Positions 10,454-23,071 are shown, counted from the stretch's first letter. The stretch: 64,000 nt of DNA from Paracamarosporium sp. OC-R06-R3 (GCA_019828545.1 JACVRA010000139.1:85554-149553), one strand, 5' to 3'. Translations and numbers: made by a program. The notes: generated by a model from the letters alone, not told the origin.

Positions 10454-10680
10454 CTAGGGTCCCATCCTGGGCTGACATTAATTATTTTACATCATTGATT
10501 GTGTTGTGGTGGTGGGGGTTTTGGCTTGGGAGGGGGGAGGGGTGGTGGTTGGAAATGGTGCTGTTTGTGTGGTGATGATGTGTGAGGACTGCGTGGTGTA
10601 GGGTGTGTATAGCGTTGGTTTGGTGGTGGTACACGATTGGAATGATGGGCAGCGTGGTGGTAGTTAATGTATACTGTGGA
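10454..10680. repeat. Dispersed element, G-rich copy
   Basis: The block starting CTAGGGTCCC aligns with the block at 23232 (CTAGGGTCCC, TATTTTAC, TTGTRTTRTRRT, GGGTTTTG). Most mismatches have G here and A there, so this looks like the less mutated copy of a small non-coding element. I could not find its ends. Confidence 0.55.
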
Positions 10681-11031
10681 TTTACGCTGTATATATTTTA
10701 CTTGAAGTTGATGTGTTGCATAGAATGAAAGGATGTGGGAGAAAAGATTTATTTGCTCTTGCTTCCCTTTTTCCGGTTTTTTTTCTGTCTTCTTATTTTT
10801 CCTTTTCTGAAATGTACGTGGAATGAAGGAATAACGCGAGAAAGAATATAGACGGTGTTTAATAGTGTGTTAAAAGGTGGGGAGGGGAGGAGTGATTAGT
10901 GAGAAGCGATGCGGTGGCGCCTTAGAGACTTGTCTGCATGGCGTGGGTGATAGAGGATAAGGGTTGTGGAGGGAGGGATGAGTACGTTGGGTAGGTAGGG
11001 GGGTTTGTCATGGTGCAAATTCGATGAGGCG

Positions 11032-11409
11032 AAAGAATGGTACGACAAAGCCTATCGCCTTATGGTTCGTATCAACCCTCACCCACCAGCAATTACAGCC
11101 ACACTGTATTAACAAGGACAACTCGCACTGCAGCAGGATAACTGTCAGACCGCGCTGAGCTACTTCTCACAGGCACTGGAAATTTGCGAACATAACGGTG
11201 CTAAAGGCAACGCTGGCGAGACTGCACGGGTTCTTTGGGCGCAATCCCGAACGGAGCACCGTCTTGGTCTAGAAGCTGACGGAGAAAGACACTTGTCAGC
11301 TGCTCAGAAGATCAGAGACTCGCTATACGACAGTGGGCTTTTTGCGCAGCTACCTAATAGGACTGAAGAGAACATTTGGGATGGCCTGGTAGGCATAATG
11401 TACAGGTGA
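11032..11409 (+). pseudogene. 3' fragment of a TPR-type protein
   Basis: Starting with KEWYDKAYRLM, one frame runs about 125 codons to a TGA at 11407. It includes QTALSYFSQALEICE and HLSAAQKIRDSLY, a helix-turn-helix pattern typical of tetratricopeptide repeats. One internal stop (TAA at 11110) sits where CAA (Gln) would continue the frame, a C-to-T change. No start or upstream exon is visible, and the sequence upstream is G-rich filler. It is therefore a truncated relic. Which TPR family it came from cannot be told. Confidence 0.6.
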
Positions 11410-11534
11410 TAGCAGCAAGAAAGATACATGAATGAAATTATTGGAGACCTTTTCTAACTCAATATGGTGGTAAAAGAAAATGCGATTGACTGCACAGCTT
11501 CCAGCCGAGCGAGATCCATACCGTACACAATTTC

Positions 11535-12059
11535 CTAATGGCTACCTATTTGTGCAAGTTGTAGCTGGTAGGCCTTTACCGCTAGTGTGACTTGCGCTAT
11601 AGATAGGTACACCGAAATGCACGCCAAAATAATGCTCATACCTCCTACAATAAGAACCGCCCAGATCGTGTACCATGTCCGGATATCTCTTCTATCCCTC
11701 CACAATGAAGTGACTCTACTAGGCTGTATACCAGCTATATAGTCTTCGATGACCTCTAACCTCCCTTGAAAGATGGGAAAGTCCGTTGCCGCATTATAAG
11801 TGTCCCGGACCGGAAGCCTAAAGCTCCAGATCGAGGTTGATAGATCACTTCCGCATAGTTCTTCCAGAGTAGGATCGATCATCGCGTGTTCTTGACTCAT
11901 ATATGCTTGACTTCTCTGCTTTTGGTATAGTTTACGCGACGAACAGTCGTCTCGAATGAGCAGCGCATAGGTCAACATGGTCTTCCCCATATACTTTGAA
12001 ATGGTGAACTTCACAGTAGGCTTTTCGCCCTCAGAGTAAAAATCTCATCTGACACTAGA
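11535..12059 (-). pseudogene. C-terminal remnant of a fungal membrane-anchored protein
   Basis: About 160 residues are open down to the stop at 11535. The tail LWRDRRDIRTWYTIWAV followed by a hydrophobic segment (LIVGGMSIILACISVYLSIA) resembles the C-terminal region of large uncharacterised ascomycete proteins that end in one transmembrane helix. Upstream of 12014 the frame continues without a Met (YSEGEKPTVKF) until a TGA, which could be a CGA changed by C-to-T. No N-terminal part is found, so this is probably a fragment. A short intact gene cannot be excluded. Confidence 0.45.
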
Positions 12060-12133
12060 GCCAAGACTTAGTCGACCGATCTTACAGCAGTAAGGCGATT
12101 AGCTTACACCTCGAATAACGAGTCCTGCGTTTT

Positions 12134-12607
12134 ATGCAGGCTACAAAAAGACGGGATCTTGAAAAGAAACAAGGCTGGTATGCTTGGATCGAAGCTCAGG
12201 TGCGAGCCAATGCATTCCACCTAGACAATTTTGATACTAGCAAGATGGTGAAGCGTAGCCACGTCCAGATAGGAAATCTGGAACTTTCTGGACCTGTCAT
12301 CATCCTAAGATTCTGGGTGTGGAGTGCTAGATCGAGATTTTGGTATTACTTCGCCGAAAGCTCTTAATAGCTCATCGACGGGCCTTGCTGCTAAAGAGAT
12401 CTTGATCGATTATCGAGAAAAATATTTCGCCCCAGGGGTCCTGATATCCAAGTGACCAGTTTCGTGAGTGTCCGATGGATGAAGCAGAAGAGTGACCACA
12501 CCTATTACAACGAACGTCTAGTTTTCCGCGATCTCTTTGGCTCTGTCATCGCCTGGTTCGCGTATGACTTTGTCAACTACGAGCCGCTCAAGCGCTCGTT
12601 TGATTGA
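12134..12607 (+). pseudogene. Unidentified coding relic with three nonsense codons
   Basis: One frame reads through 12134-12607 with no frameshift but with stops TAA, TAG and TAA between about 12365 and 12400. All three become Gln if C-to-T change is assumed. The flanks look like real protein: RRDLEKKQGWYAWIEAQV and FWVWSARSRFWYYFAE before the stops, and VTSFVSVRWMKQKSDHTYY and IAWFAYDFVNYEPLK after them. A TTTATGCAG acceptor just upstream suggests a lost intron. I do not recognise the family. Confidence 0.5.
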
Positions 12608-13922
12608 CAGGCCATCCTGTGATTGGTAGAGCTGAACGAGAGCGGTGGTTCATGCGGTCAACATTTCGACTACTTTGGTGAAAGTCATTATGCAGCACTT
12701 CGTTGTATGTATTCTGCTATAAGCTTATTCGATGCTGAACGAGGTTTAGATAGCTGGTCTCGCTGACGATTCCTGCTGTCCCTGGTCCATTAGTACAGGC
12801 TCGAATAAAAAGTGACTGTGTGTTATTAAGATTTCCGAGTGCATCACGGGAGCTTCTATAGCTAGGGTTGATGTGATGTCTTCGGTTGGACGTCATACCG
12901 TACGGTTTTGCAGTTAATGGACGAGCTAGTGATAAGCGACCTAACTAGAAGATAGTAAAGAGCGTAAAGTGGGATGGGGGGAGGATGTGAGCTAGGCTAT
13001 TGATAAGTCTTCCTTACTAGCTTGTCTAGTAAATGCGAATTTTTATGATTTTCAAGGTGAAGTAGAAATGAGCTAGCGATGTATCTGCTATGCATTGTGT
13101 ATACCTAGACCTATGCGCTAGTTACAGTAGTGGGTACTGTACGGTTGGCTTGATATATATTGTGTCGAGGTTGGAAGGCTTCAGTGAGCAGCATGGTAAG
13201 AACGACGAGCTGAAATGTTCACTAGATTTACTGCCGTATTAATGCAGCACATTGCGCCGAAGGCACTGAATCTGTTATTCTGCTGCGTGAGATTGGTGGG
13301 GGAGAAGAAACAATATTTGGGGGCTGACATGTTTATGGGTTTGACTGCAGGATTGATGCAGCGCGTTGCGCAGTGGCGTTCGAAGGCACTTGGGTGGTGC
13401 ATGCATGGATTCGACTGAATATTGCCCTATTGCCAAGCTACAAAGGACACGACTGAAAAGCGCACTATGCGATAGGGTGTAGTCCTACTGCACTAATATG
13501 AGGACACCGTCTCCTCTTTTGTACCTCCTACATATGACAAGGATTGATTATGCTTGTGTGGGAACGTACAGCCTGAGACTCGAAATACGAGGGCGACCTG
13601 AGTGCCTAGGTCCTGATTGTTGGCCGCGCGAAACCCCTGCACGCGCCTGCAGCACAGCCGTGCCTGAAACGGCCTCGAGCCCTGGTTATACTGATACGTA
13701 AATTACATGCTTACAATACAAGATTAGAACTATGATGTGCTTGCGCGTCTTTACGTCCAACCTCTTTAACAGCCTGTCACCCACTCGCCAACATCAGCTG
13801 CGAAGTTCGATCAAAACCGTCACCATTGTGCGGCCTATATCAAGCGTGAGTTTGATCAAGCAATAAGCAGACTTCGTTAATTATACACATATTGACTACC
13901 GGCGTACTTCTAGCCTTTAATT
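12608..13922. other. Intergenic, no gene seen
   Basis: AT-richer, stop-rich DNA between coding relics. It contains the 114-bp duplication listed separately and nothing else I can support. The short open frames around 13181-13700 have no protein character. Confidence 0.5.
13212..13391. repeat. Diverged 114-bp direct duplication
   Basis: GAAATGTTCACTAGATTTAC (from 13212) aligns with GACATGTTTATGGGTTTGAC (from 13326), continuing through TTAATGCAGCACATTGCGC against TTGATGCAGCGCGTTGCGC and ending in GAAGGCACT. Most mismatches are transitions, as after RIP of a duplicated segment. Confidence 0.6.
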
Positions 13923-14901
13923 ATGTCTACCATTCCGACTATGGCGTTGAAAGATGGTACTCATATACTAGTGGTTAGTTTCTACTCTACCCGAGCAGCG
14001 ATTGATGAAGTTGACTCTTGTAGTTGGGATACGGAACTGGAACTGCTTAGTACAATGACGGTGGAAGTGGTCCCTTTATTCTGGAACTTGTTGATGTAAG
14101 CAAAGAAGCCATTGCGCGCGGCTACCGTCGCTTAGATGCTGCAGAGGCATATGGTACTGAAGAAGAGCTTGGTGTCGCCATTAAGGAGTCCGATGTGCCT
14201 TGAGATTAACTGTTTATTACAACAGAAGTCGTAGAGACTATCTAAGATGTACTGGGAGCGATCGCCACGAGCTTGAAGAAGCTTTAGTTGAACTACGTAG
14301 ACCTGTATGTTATAGCGAGCACAGTCTGTGGTGGCTGCTGACATCTTAAGGTATCTGATCCACAGCCCGTACTTCGCTAACTCTGATGAAGAACTCTAGA
14401 AGGCTTGGAAGGACATGGAGGACGTCTTCCGCTCTGGAAAGGCTAAAGCCATCGGGCTTTCAAGCTTCCTTCGACCTCATGTCGAAGCTATCCTTAATAT
14501 CGCAACGATCAAGCCTGTTGTTAATCAAATAGAGTTTCACCCCTACCTCCAGCGAGCCAACAACTATGTTCCCTGGCTTTAAGAGCAGGGCATCGCTGTC
14601 GGAAGCTACTTTGGGCTGGCGCCCATTACATGGGCAAAGGGTGGGCCTCTTGACCCAGTGTTGAGCAAGATCGCGATGTGGCACGACGTGGATCAGAGTG
14701 CCGTGCTCTTCTGATGGTAGCTGAATCAAGACGTGATATTGATTTCCACGACTAAGAAACCGTGGAGATTGGATTTAGTATCTTGCGGCCGTCGATCTAC
14801 AGCTCACTGACGAAGAACAGGAGGAGATCACGAAAGTCGGGTTGACACACCACTTTAGGATCAGCCTGTCAGAGAAATTTGATCTAGATGATCGCTCTTG
14901 A
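13923..14901 (+). pseudogene. Aldo/keto reductase pseudogene
   Basis: Exon 1 (13923-13973) splices through a 50-bp intron to 14024, giving MALKDGTHILV|LGYGTGTA, the N-terminal strand and loop of the aldo/keto reductase barrel. The frame continues with ARGYRRLDAAEAYGTEEELG (catalytic Asp region with the Tyr after it), GKAKAIGLSSF and PVVNQIEFHPYLQ, all family blocks. The C-terminal LTDEEQEEI follows a one-base frame change. At least eight in-frame stops interrupt it. Nearly all are explained by CAA/CAG/CGA to TAA/TAG/TGA, and the one after GTGTA by the family's TGG to TAG. The usual NADPH-dependent carbonyl reduction is therefore lost. It lies in the degraded 11-15 kb tract, 750 bp before an intact membrane-protein gene. 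Confidence 0.85.
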
Positions 14902-15654
14902 ATACTAAGGGGCGCGAGAAGGGCATTGGTACAGAAATGATAATGATGATATTTTCTGTGCGTGGGGTGTTACTAGCGAAGGTATCTTAGCTATTGTGCG
15001 TGTCTGTAACCATACCTTCGGCTTATGCATCTACATCAACTTGTAGCTGCTTGGAATACTTGTGTTGACAGAAACCGAGTTCCCGTATTAAGTTACTGTG
15101 GCTTACAAAATCACGCAAGGTACTCCTGCTCACAGACACATTGACTATACGAAGAGATCTCCAACCTTTCCGCCTTTCAAGGTAAATTACAGTCTGGAAC
15201 GTTGGCTATCCATGCTTTAACGTAAGAAAAGAATCTCAACTCATCTATCAGGTCGAGGAACATCCGCGATGCGGTCTTGGAACCGAGGTGCAGTTCTCAC
15301 CTTCCATCACTGTGGGCCTTGCTCTGATGCTTATAGAACCCGTCCAGGTTGTTATTCGGCGTTGATAAAAGCTCTTGTACCTGCTGAAGACACTTTGGTA
15401 TATGGTATATGAATAAGCGTATTGTCGTTTCCTATACATACAACCATAGGACACTGAAAACTAGTTCTCCTGTCTGACTTGCCATTTCATGAAGCCCTTT
15501 ATTTGGTATTTCAGTAACACGATTCTGTACAAGGCCTCAGCGGTTAAGCCCGCTGCATTGCCGTTAACGGTCTTGCTGTACCCAACCATGTTACGAGAAC
15601 ACGAAAATAAGACTCAGGGATCAGATATAAGTAGTTGTTCCAGCGCACAAGCCA
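14902..15654. other. Intergenic with a dispersed motif
   Basis: No gene is supported. The stretch contains one copy of the 34-bp dispersed motif at 15436-15469, and the end of it must hold the promoter of the rhodopsin-domain gene that starts at 15655. Confidence 0.45.
15436..15469. repeat. 34-bp dispersed motif, copy 1
   Basis: Core CCATAGGACACTGAAAAC and flanks are identical to 23038-23071 except for one A/G difference. The two copies are 7.6 kb apart, and sequence similarity drops off sharply on both sides. Confidence 0.75.
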
Positions 15655-17168
15655 ATGAATAGGAGATACTTGTTATTCACTTTGCGCCGGCTATCGATTC
15701 TCGTCGTAGCGTTGAGGTTCTACACAAGAAAGCGCAACAAGAGCCCACTGAAGTTAGATGATTGGTATGCAAAGGATCGCGTCGTGAACAGCTTCGTAAG
15801 GCTAACACCAACAGGATACTTCTGCCCGCATTGGTTAGCCCCCACACGTATGCGATGATGGTTCGGTATCTCACACTTTATAGTTCTTCACCATTGGAAT
15901 GGGAGTTGCGACTATCGTAGGTATGTTGAGGGAGCATAGTGGGCGCAAAGATTAAGTGAAGGTTGACATTTGCCAGGTGTTCATGGTCATGGCATAGGGT
16001 ACCATACCCCACCTCCAAACTCAGACATTCCTCGTGGGAGTACCTCACCTGAGGAAGAAATGACAGGAAAGGTAGGAGATTGATCTGAAGTCGGAGTTGG
16101 TCATTTACAATTCTCTTAGGTTGAATGGATCAATCTGTGGCTTCAGTCTCTTGCATTAGGCTGTATCAAGATCAGTGTGCTGGCCTTCTACAGCAGAATC
16201 TTCACTGTACATGGCAGCGGCGTGCTCTACTGGGCCATCAACGTCCTCATTGTTCTGACTATCGCGTGGATCATCGCCTTCTTCTTCGCACTTTTCTTCA
16301 TGTGCGACACGCGATTTTACCTTCTCTGGGGTCCTTACTATAAACTGGCTATGTTGTGTTCCAATGGCGACGCGCTGGTGATTGATCAGGCACTCGCAAT
16401 CTCCGACTTTGGTTTCGATGTTATCATCCTCTTGCTGCCATTGCCAAAGGTATGACGCTTGATACTCTAAGATAACAGTCGAACTGACACTCAACAGATC
16501 TGGACCTTACACATAGACCTGCAGCGCCGTCTGCTCGTCACTGCTGTGTTCGTACTGGGAGCCGGGTCGGTTATCAACATGGATCCTTCTGAACCAGTAT
16601 TTAGAGCTAACAGTCACCAGTGCTCTACTTGGTTCAATTCTTCGGATGATTGTTTTCATCCAAGTCCAACAAGCCATCGAAAGTATGTCGTCCGATGTGT
16701 CACCATCACTTATACCACATGCTCACAACTGAACAGACACAGATCTCACCGTGGATGGTCTTAGTAAGTCACAACAACCTCTCTCTTACATGTCACAGCT
16801 GATCTTTTCCAGTCCTCGTAACCAGATTCCTTTTCTGGAGCATGTCCGAAGCCGGCCTCGCTATCATCGCCGTGTGCCTGCCGACACTCAACTCGCTCTT
16901 CCGCAGGGTGGACGCCCTATCCATCCTCTGCAGCGTTCGCAGTCTAATCTCCCTCAATTCGAATCGCTCAGATCACGGTGGTGCGAAGAGCCATACTTCC
17001 GGCGCAAGAATGGTCGACGAAAACATGTCGACTTCTTCCCAGTTCAAGATAGTTCACTCGAATATTGTGGAGGAGACAGACAAGAGCAAGGAATACGAAC
17101 ATGAGTCCTATCGGATGACTGATTTGAAGCATGCGTCGCTACAGATTGCAGGTAAAGGGAAGTTGTAG
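15655..17168 (+). CDS. Integral membrane protein, fungal rhodopsin-domain family
   Basis: Nine exons fit in phase: 15655-15764, 15815-15833, 15884-15920, 15977-16071, 16120-16449, 16498-16565, 16621-16682, 16737-16763, 16813-17168. They encode 367 residues, the usual size of the fungal rhodopsin-domain (PTH11-related) family. Blocks in order are VALRFYTRK, LDDWILLPAL (rebuilt across a 19-bp micro-exon), GMGVATIVGVHG, WINLWLQSLALGCIKISVLAFY, an acidic loop, IWTLHIDLQRR and a Ser-rich cytoplasmic tail. Several hydrophobic segments of about 20 residues suggest six to seven membrane spans. Family members are mostly uncharacterised plasma-membrane proteins. Unlike its neighbours it has no nonsense codon, although the donor at 16566 (GTCGGT) is weak. 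The start is the first Met giving the family N-terminus. It may have belonged to a now decayed cluster with the reductase and the FAD monooxygenase. Confidence 0.75.
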
Positions 17169-17692
17169 AATGATAACAAATAGAGCAGCTTTTGGACGCT
17201 GACAGCTTGTTCTAAAAGTGGTTGGCTGGAAGCTGTAAGTGTACTGAGCTGTAGGCAAGTCGAGAAGGGGAAAACTATCCATGGTATTCTTGTATAGTAT
17301 CTAGGTAGTCTGGTGAGAGCATATCTCTCTGAAGTTTCGTGATAAAAGTGATTAAGCAAGCTGCTTCAGTCAAGCAGCAGCTAGCAAAAGGATAATACAA
17401 ATAGAGGTCACAAATGAATGACTCGGTGACACTATGTGCCTACGATCCACCGGTAGCCCAATTACTCGCTCTAAAATCTCTCCGTTTCGCGGCATACCGG
17501 TAATCCGGGTAAAACCAAGCATCCTTCCCACCCACGCCTTTCCCCCTGCACTACTTCGCCCACGCATCAAGATAAGCTAAATGCCGCAACGCCAACCCAA
17601 GCCCCGAAGCCGCCTGATCTTACTATAAATCGGTGGGGTTCAGCACTTAGTACACCTACTCTCTGTTCCAAATTTCCTATCTACAAAATACC
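17169..17692. other. Intergenic, promoter of the FAD monooxygenase
   Basis: No gene is seen. A TATAAAT at about 17624 lies some 70 bp upstream of the ATG at 17693 and is a plausible TATA element. Confidence 0.4.
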
Positions 17693-19091
<1,399 letters not shown>

Positions 19092-19984
19092 GCATTCACT
19101 TAACAAAAAGTGAAACCCTTGCTATCTACAGCCATCAGCGTACACAGTAAGCGTCAGCCATAATCAGATCTCCAACAGCCACCAATATTGCTGGTGTGCC
19201 AAAATTTGCGTTCATTGCAGGTAGCAGTAAACCGTATCCAGATAGCGTAGTATAGCAAACAGGTTATTTTACGGCTTTACTGGCAGTAGAGCAGGAGATA
19301 GCTAGTTTCCCTCTCCGCTCCGCCGTTTGCCACAGGACCGAATCCGTGGTTATAGTTCTCCGCCTCCTGCTTTAAGTAGTATTAGTACCGATTACAGGTT
19401 CTAGTCTAGACAAAATTTAAGCCCCAGGATTCAGGGGCTGTTAAAGCAGCGAGTCTAAGAGAGGCAGAGCAACTTTTGCGACACAGAGAGCTGTAAAAAT
19501 AGTTTACTCGTCCTATCTGCCGTCTGACGTGGTTCCCAAAACAGCATGCTGGTCACGGTTTTCTGCCTGACCACGGGACTTTACCTGATTAAGAAGCCTC
19601 CCAACTACGGCGCCAAACAATGCTAACGTGTGAGGCACAACCTCCTGTAAACGCAGTGCTGATCTATGTCTTTAGTTTCCTGCTCAACCAGCGCTATCTA
19701 GAAAAATCGCAGCACTTAAGATGCCTTTCCTCCGTGCCCTAGGCGGCCGCATGGAGCTCACTTCCTCTCCTTATCGCGCATTATGCCCCCAACACAGGCC
19801 CACTGCCACTGACAGCGCGGTGTGCCCGGAAAGTAAGACAACAGGAGCCTGGAGAAATGTTTCCCTCACTTCCTTCATAGAGTACTGTCCACTGTTGAAT
19901 ATTTATGAAACAAGCCCAATTTCTTTCGCAAAGCTGCGCAGCTGATCTTTCAATGCCCTTTGTTCTCCAAGATGTTCGTATCTC
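19092..19984. other. Intergenic, no gene seen
   Basis: About 900 bp between two convergent genes. The open frames are short and carry no protein signal. It should hold the 3' ends of the monooxygenase relic and of the CorA-like gene. Confidence 0.45.
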
Positions 19985-21793
19985 CTAACGAACAGATAGC
20001 CTCCTGTGACACAAGAAGTGATAGAACACAAAATAGAAGATGATTAGCAGTCCGCTCCCAGTGATATAAGTAGCGAATAGATATCTCGCTGTGTCCCATG
20101 CATTTTGAGCATCGGCCAGCATTCCTTTCATGAATATCACCAAGAGCACAATGCAAAATCCAGGACCAAGCCACCATTCCATAACAACGTGGATCCGACG
20201 AAACCACCATCCTCCTCGGCCTCCAAATCGCCATTGTTTCCCGTACTGGAAGATTGAGAACGGGCCAGTGAGGCTCTCGGACAACAGACCCAGGCCATTT
20301 GATTTCATCCAGAATGCGAAACGAATAGTGTGCACAATGAAGATCGTGATGGTACCGAGTGAGATGAAGACACCGAAGAAGTCGAAGAGCAGGTTCGTGT
20401 TCAGATCTCTGTCGCCCAATATTTCGCCTGACAATTCGTCTGCTCTTATCGTATGAGCAACCTGCTTGAACGGAGTTTGCATGCCTAGAATGCTTGCAGA
20501 AAGTGACAGAGGCAAGTAGAACGCAGCCAAGATAGTCAGAATTCGGATTGCTTTGGCCTCGCGGATGGCATGTCTTTTCGTGAGATACTCCAGCTGACGC
20601 TCCAAAGCTTGGAGAACGCGCTCAGCGTTGTTGTTGCGTTCTGAACATAATGCCTTGAGCTTTAGAAGACGTATTTTTACCTCGCTGTCTTTAGGCTGTT
20701 GGATGAAGAAATTGGATTCCTCGAGGATACCTTGTACGTACGTGATCGAGTTGACTAAATTGTGTACACTCCTCAAAATACCTTCGGCATCTTCGATCTC
20801 CTTGAATGCCTCTCTACTTTTAGCAGAAAGCCGGGGTTCGAAAAGACCCAGTGGGACCTGGAGATGCGGGTTCTTCGCGAGTGAGAACTTCACGGCATCC
20901 TTCTTATCCAGTTGTGGATATATTAGACTCGCATAGTAGTCTACAGGTTGTAGATAGATGGATGCAAGGAAGAAGTCGAGGACCAAGAGTTGAGCAAAGA
21001 TATCACGAGACCCATTCGCAAAAGACGTCAGACTCGTCCTGTTTCGCATTTCTGATGTGACTCGGGGGTTCTTGAAGGAGATCTCGCCGCTGGTCGCTCT
21101 TTGTGCTTTACTTGTGACAAACTTTTGGTCTGATTCGACATCATTCACAATGATCACTATCCTTGTAAGCGCGATATATCAAATATCCAAACCACACTAA
21201 CCTATCAGCCGATCTTCATCACATTGCACGCAGGTAAAGTAGGAATCCCTTGGACGAACGTCGCGGTCCAAAGGGTGTTGTTGCAGGCTCACACGATTGA
21301 CAAGACGATTCAGACTCTTACTGCCACCCGTGAAGGTCTGAGACCATTGAGAGTTTATACTTCCGATATCGTTGACGAGAAGTGGATCACTGAGCCATCG
21401 GAAAATACGTCGTTCCACAAAGTCCTTCGACTCGATAGATGTCGCGTATGTTTCCTCCAGATGGTCAATGAGAGCTCTACGGGCAGCTTCGGTTGTTTTT
21501 GGGCCTCTCGTTTCTCTCAGGCCAGTCTTCTTGAAATCAGAATGGACAGTGACCTCCAAAATTCGGGCGGTTTTTGGGGCATGCGGTGGAAGATTCTTCA
21601 TGTCTTCGGCAATCTTGTCCCGGTAGCTGAACTCTCTGCGAAAAAAAGGCTCCGCTCCATCGTAAGAAGCATCGATGATCTTAAGGACGGCTTTCGCTGT
21701 TCCAGATGCTGCTTCAAGATCTGTCTGATGGGTTGAGATCTGTTGGACAATATGTTCTGGCTGAGCATGATTGAATGATGATGTGACAGACAT
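19985..21793 (-). CDS. CorA-like Mg2+/metal transporter family protein
   Basis: Two exons (21202-21793 and 19985-21156) joined by a 45-bp intron give 587 residues. The long N-terminal part is soluble and helical, with many charged residues and the segment LERQLEYLTKRHAIREAKAI leading into the first membrane helix, as in CorA/ZntB proteins. Transmembrane 1 is ILTILAAFYLPLSLSASILGMQ. The CorA pore signature GMN appears as GMQ, followed by TPF. A second hydrophobic segment (GVFISLGTITIFIVHTI) follows, and two further hydrophobic stretches lie near the C-terminus. CorA proteins form pentameric channels. The Gln in place of Asn is common in divergent fungal members of unknown substrate, so the ion cannot be assigned. 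The start at 21793 precedes a hydrophilic N-terminus without a targeting signal. Confidence 0.75.
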
Positions 21794-23037
21794 GACTCGA
21801 ATTCGATACCGTGAAGTAATTCGAGGTTGGCAATCACGAAGAATAAGAATGGCAGTGGTACGAAGCGAGCCTGGCAGCAGCTGAAGTAAGGTTAGCCTTG
21901 AACCAAAGTCCGCTACCTCAAGGCTTTATAGTCAAACTTTCGCCCCGGCCTTGTGCCAGAAGTTTGACCGGAGCAGAGCATCAGGCTGTGATCAAACATA
22001 AGTGTCGTGCGTTATTGGTCACAATAGCCTTCTAGGGGGCCAGCCTTGTCCCTCAATCGAATCGACCCCCGCTCAAGTAACAAATCAGTTCAAAGATGAT
22101 GGAGCCAAAGTTTTCATGGTATCTTGGGGGTCAGTCTAATACCGTACTCGGCAATGCAAGCTGAACGCAATTGCATCAGGAACATGATGACGAGATGGCG
22201 TTGGACTTGCTGAGTGGAAAGCCATCTGGGTTAAGGTTCTCAGCCTCGCACGACCAATTTAGACTTATTTCCATTGGAGTTTCTTACTAGCTGTTCGACG
22301 TGGTCGTGCTAGTGGACAGCGAGGAGATAGAGAAAGCGATGGAGAGGGAGACGGAGGAGATTGACGTGCTAGCAATATCGGAGGATTTTGAGGACAGCGG
22401 GTGTCGACGGGCGCTGATGAGCTTGTACTTGGATAGAAGGGGGGTAGGCTTGTCAGATTGAAGGGCTACTTGGATAATAATCGATAGATGATCGTTCATT
22501 GTGAGGCTGTGCATAAGATTTGGGCTTTGTGACATGATAACGTGGCGTGTTTTGGTTGGCGCTTCCAGCCCCAGGTTGCTGCATTCAGCCTTCGTCCCCC
22601 ATTTCTCCTCAGTACCGCATAATCTGTTCGTAGCGCAGTATTAAAAAAGCCAAGCGAGCACAATGTAACAGGATCGAAGGCGTCCTCTAACGATTTGTCT
22701 AGTCTCATTCACAGCGCTCACTGATTGCGACATGAAGAGCGAACTCAAAGCGCTCTTTGATGCCGCTTTAACAGCTTAACACGTCAACATGCAGCCATTG
22801 TTTCACACTGACAACAGCTGCGCAAATGCCCACTAATATATGCTTACCTGCTGCCCCTTACTGTAACTGTAATATTCAAGGGCTTTTCAGACGATCAAGC
22901 AAGAAAAAAAAAGGGGGTTCTCGTGCCTACAAGCACCACAAAAGATGAGAGGTGCCAAGGTGACATTGTACACCTTTCAAAATTAGGCCACAAAACATTA
23001 TACTGCTATATTATGATACAAAATAGGGCAATCTTTC

Positions 23038-23071
23038 ACATACGACCATAGGACACTGAAAACTAGTTCTC
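23038..23071. repeat. 34-bp dispersed motif, copy 2
   Basis: It matches 15436-15469 at 33 of 34 positions, the single difference being a G/A transition. Sequence on either side is unrelated apart from short T-rich stretches. Confidence 0.75.

Larger units (their letters stand above)
9184..11031. other. Intergenic, G-rich on the plus strand, with repeats
   Basis: The first few hundred bases are probably the 3' untranslated region of the bZIP gene. From about 9,750 to 11,000 the plus strand is strongly G/T-biased (many TGGTG and GGGTTTG words) and open frames are meaningless. It contains a 28-bp tandem repeat and one copy of a dispersed element, listed separately. No gene is seen. Confidence 0.5.
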
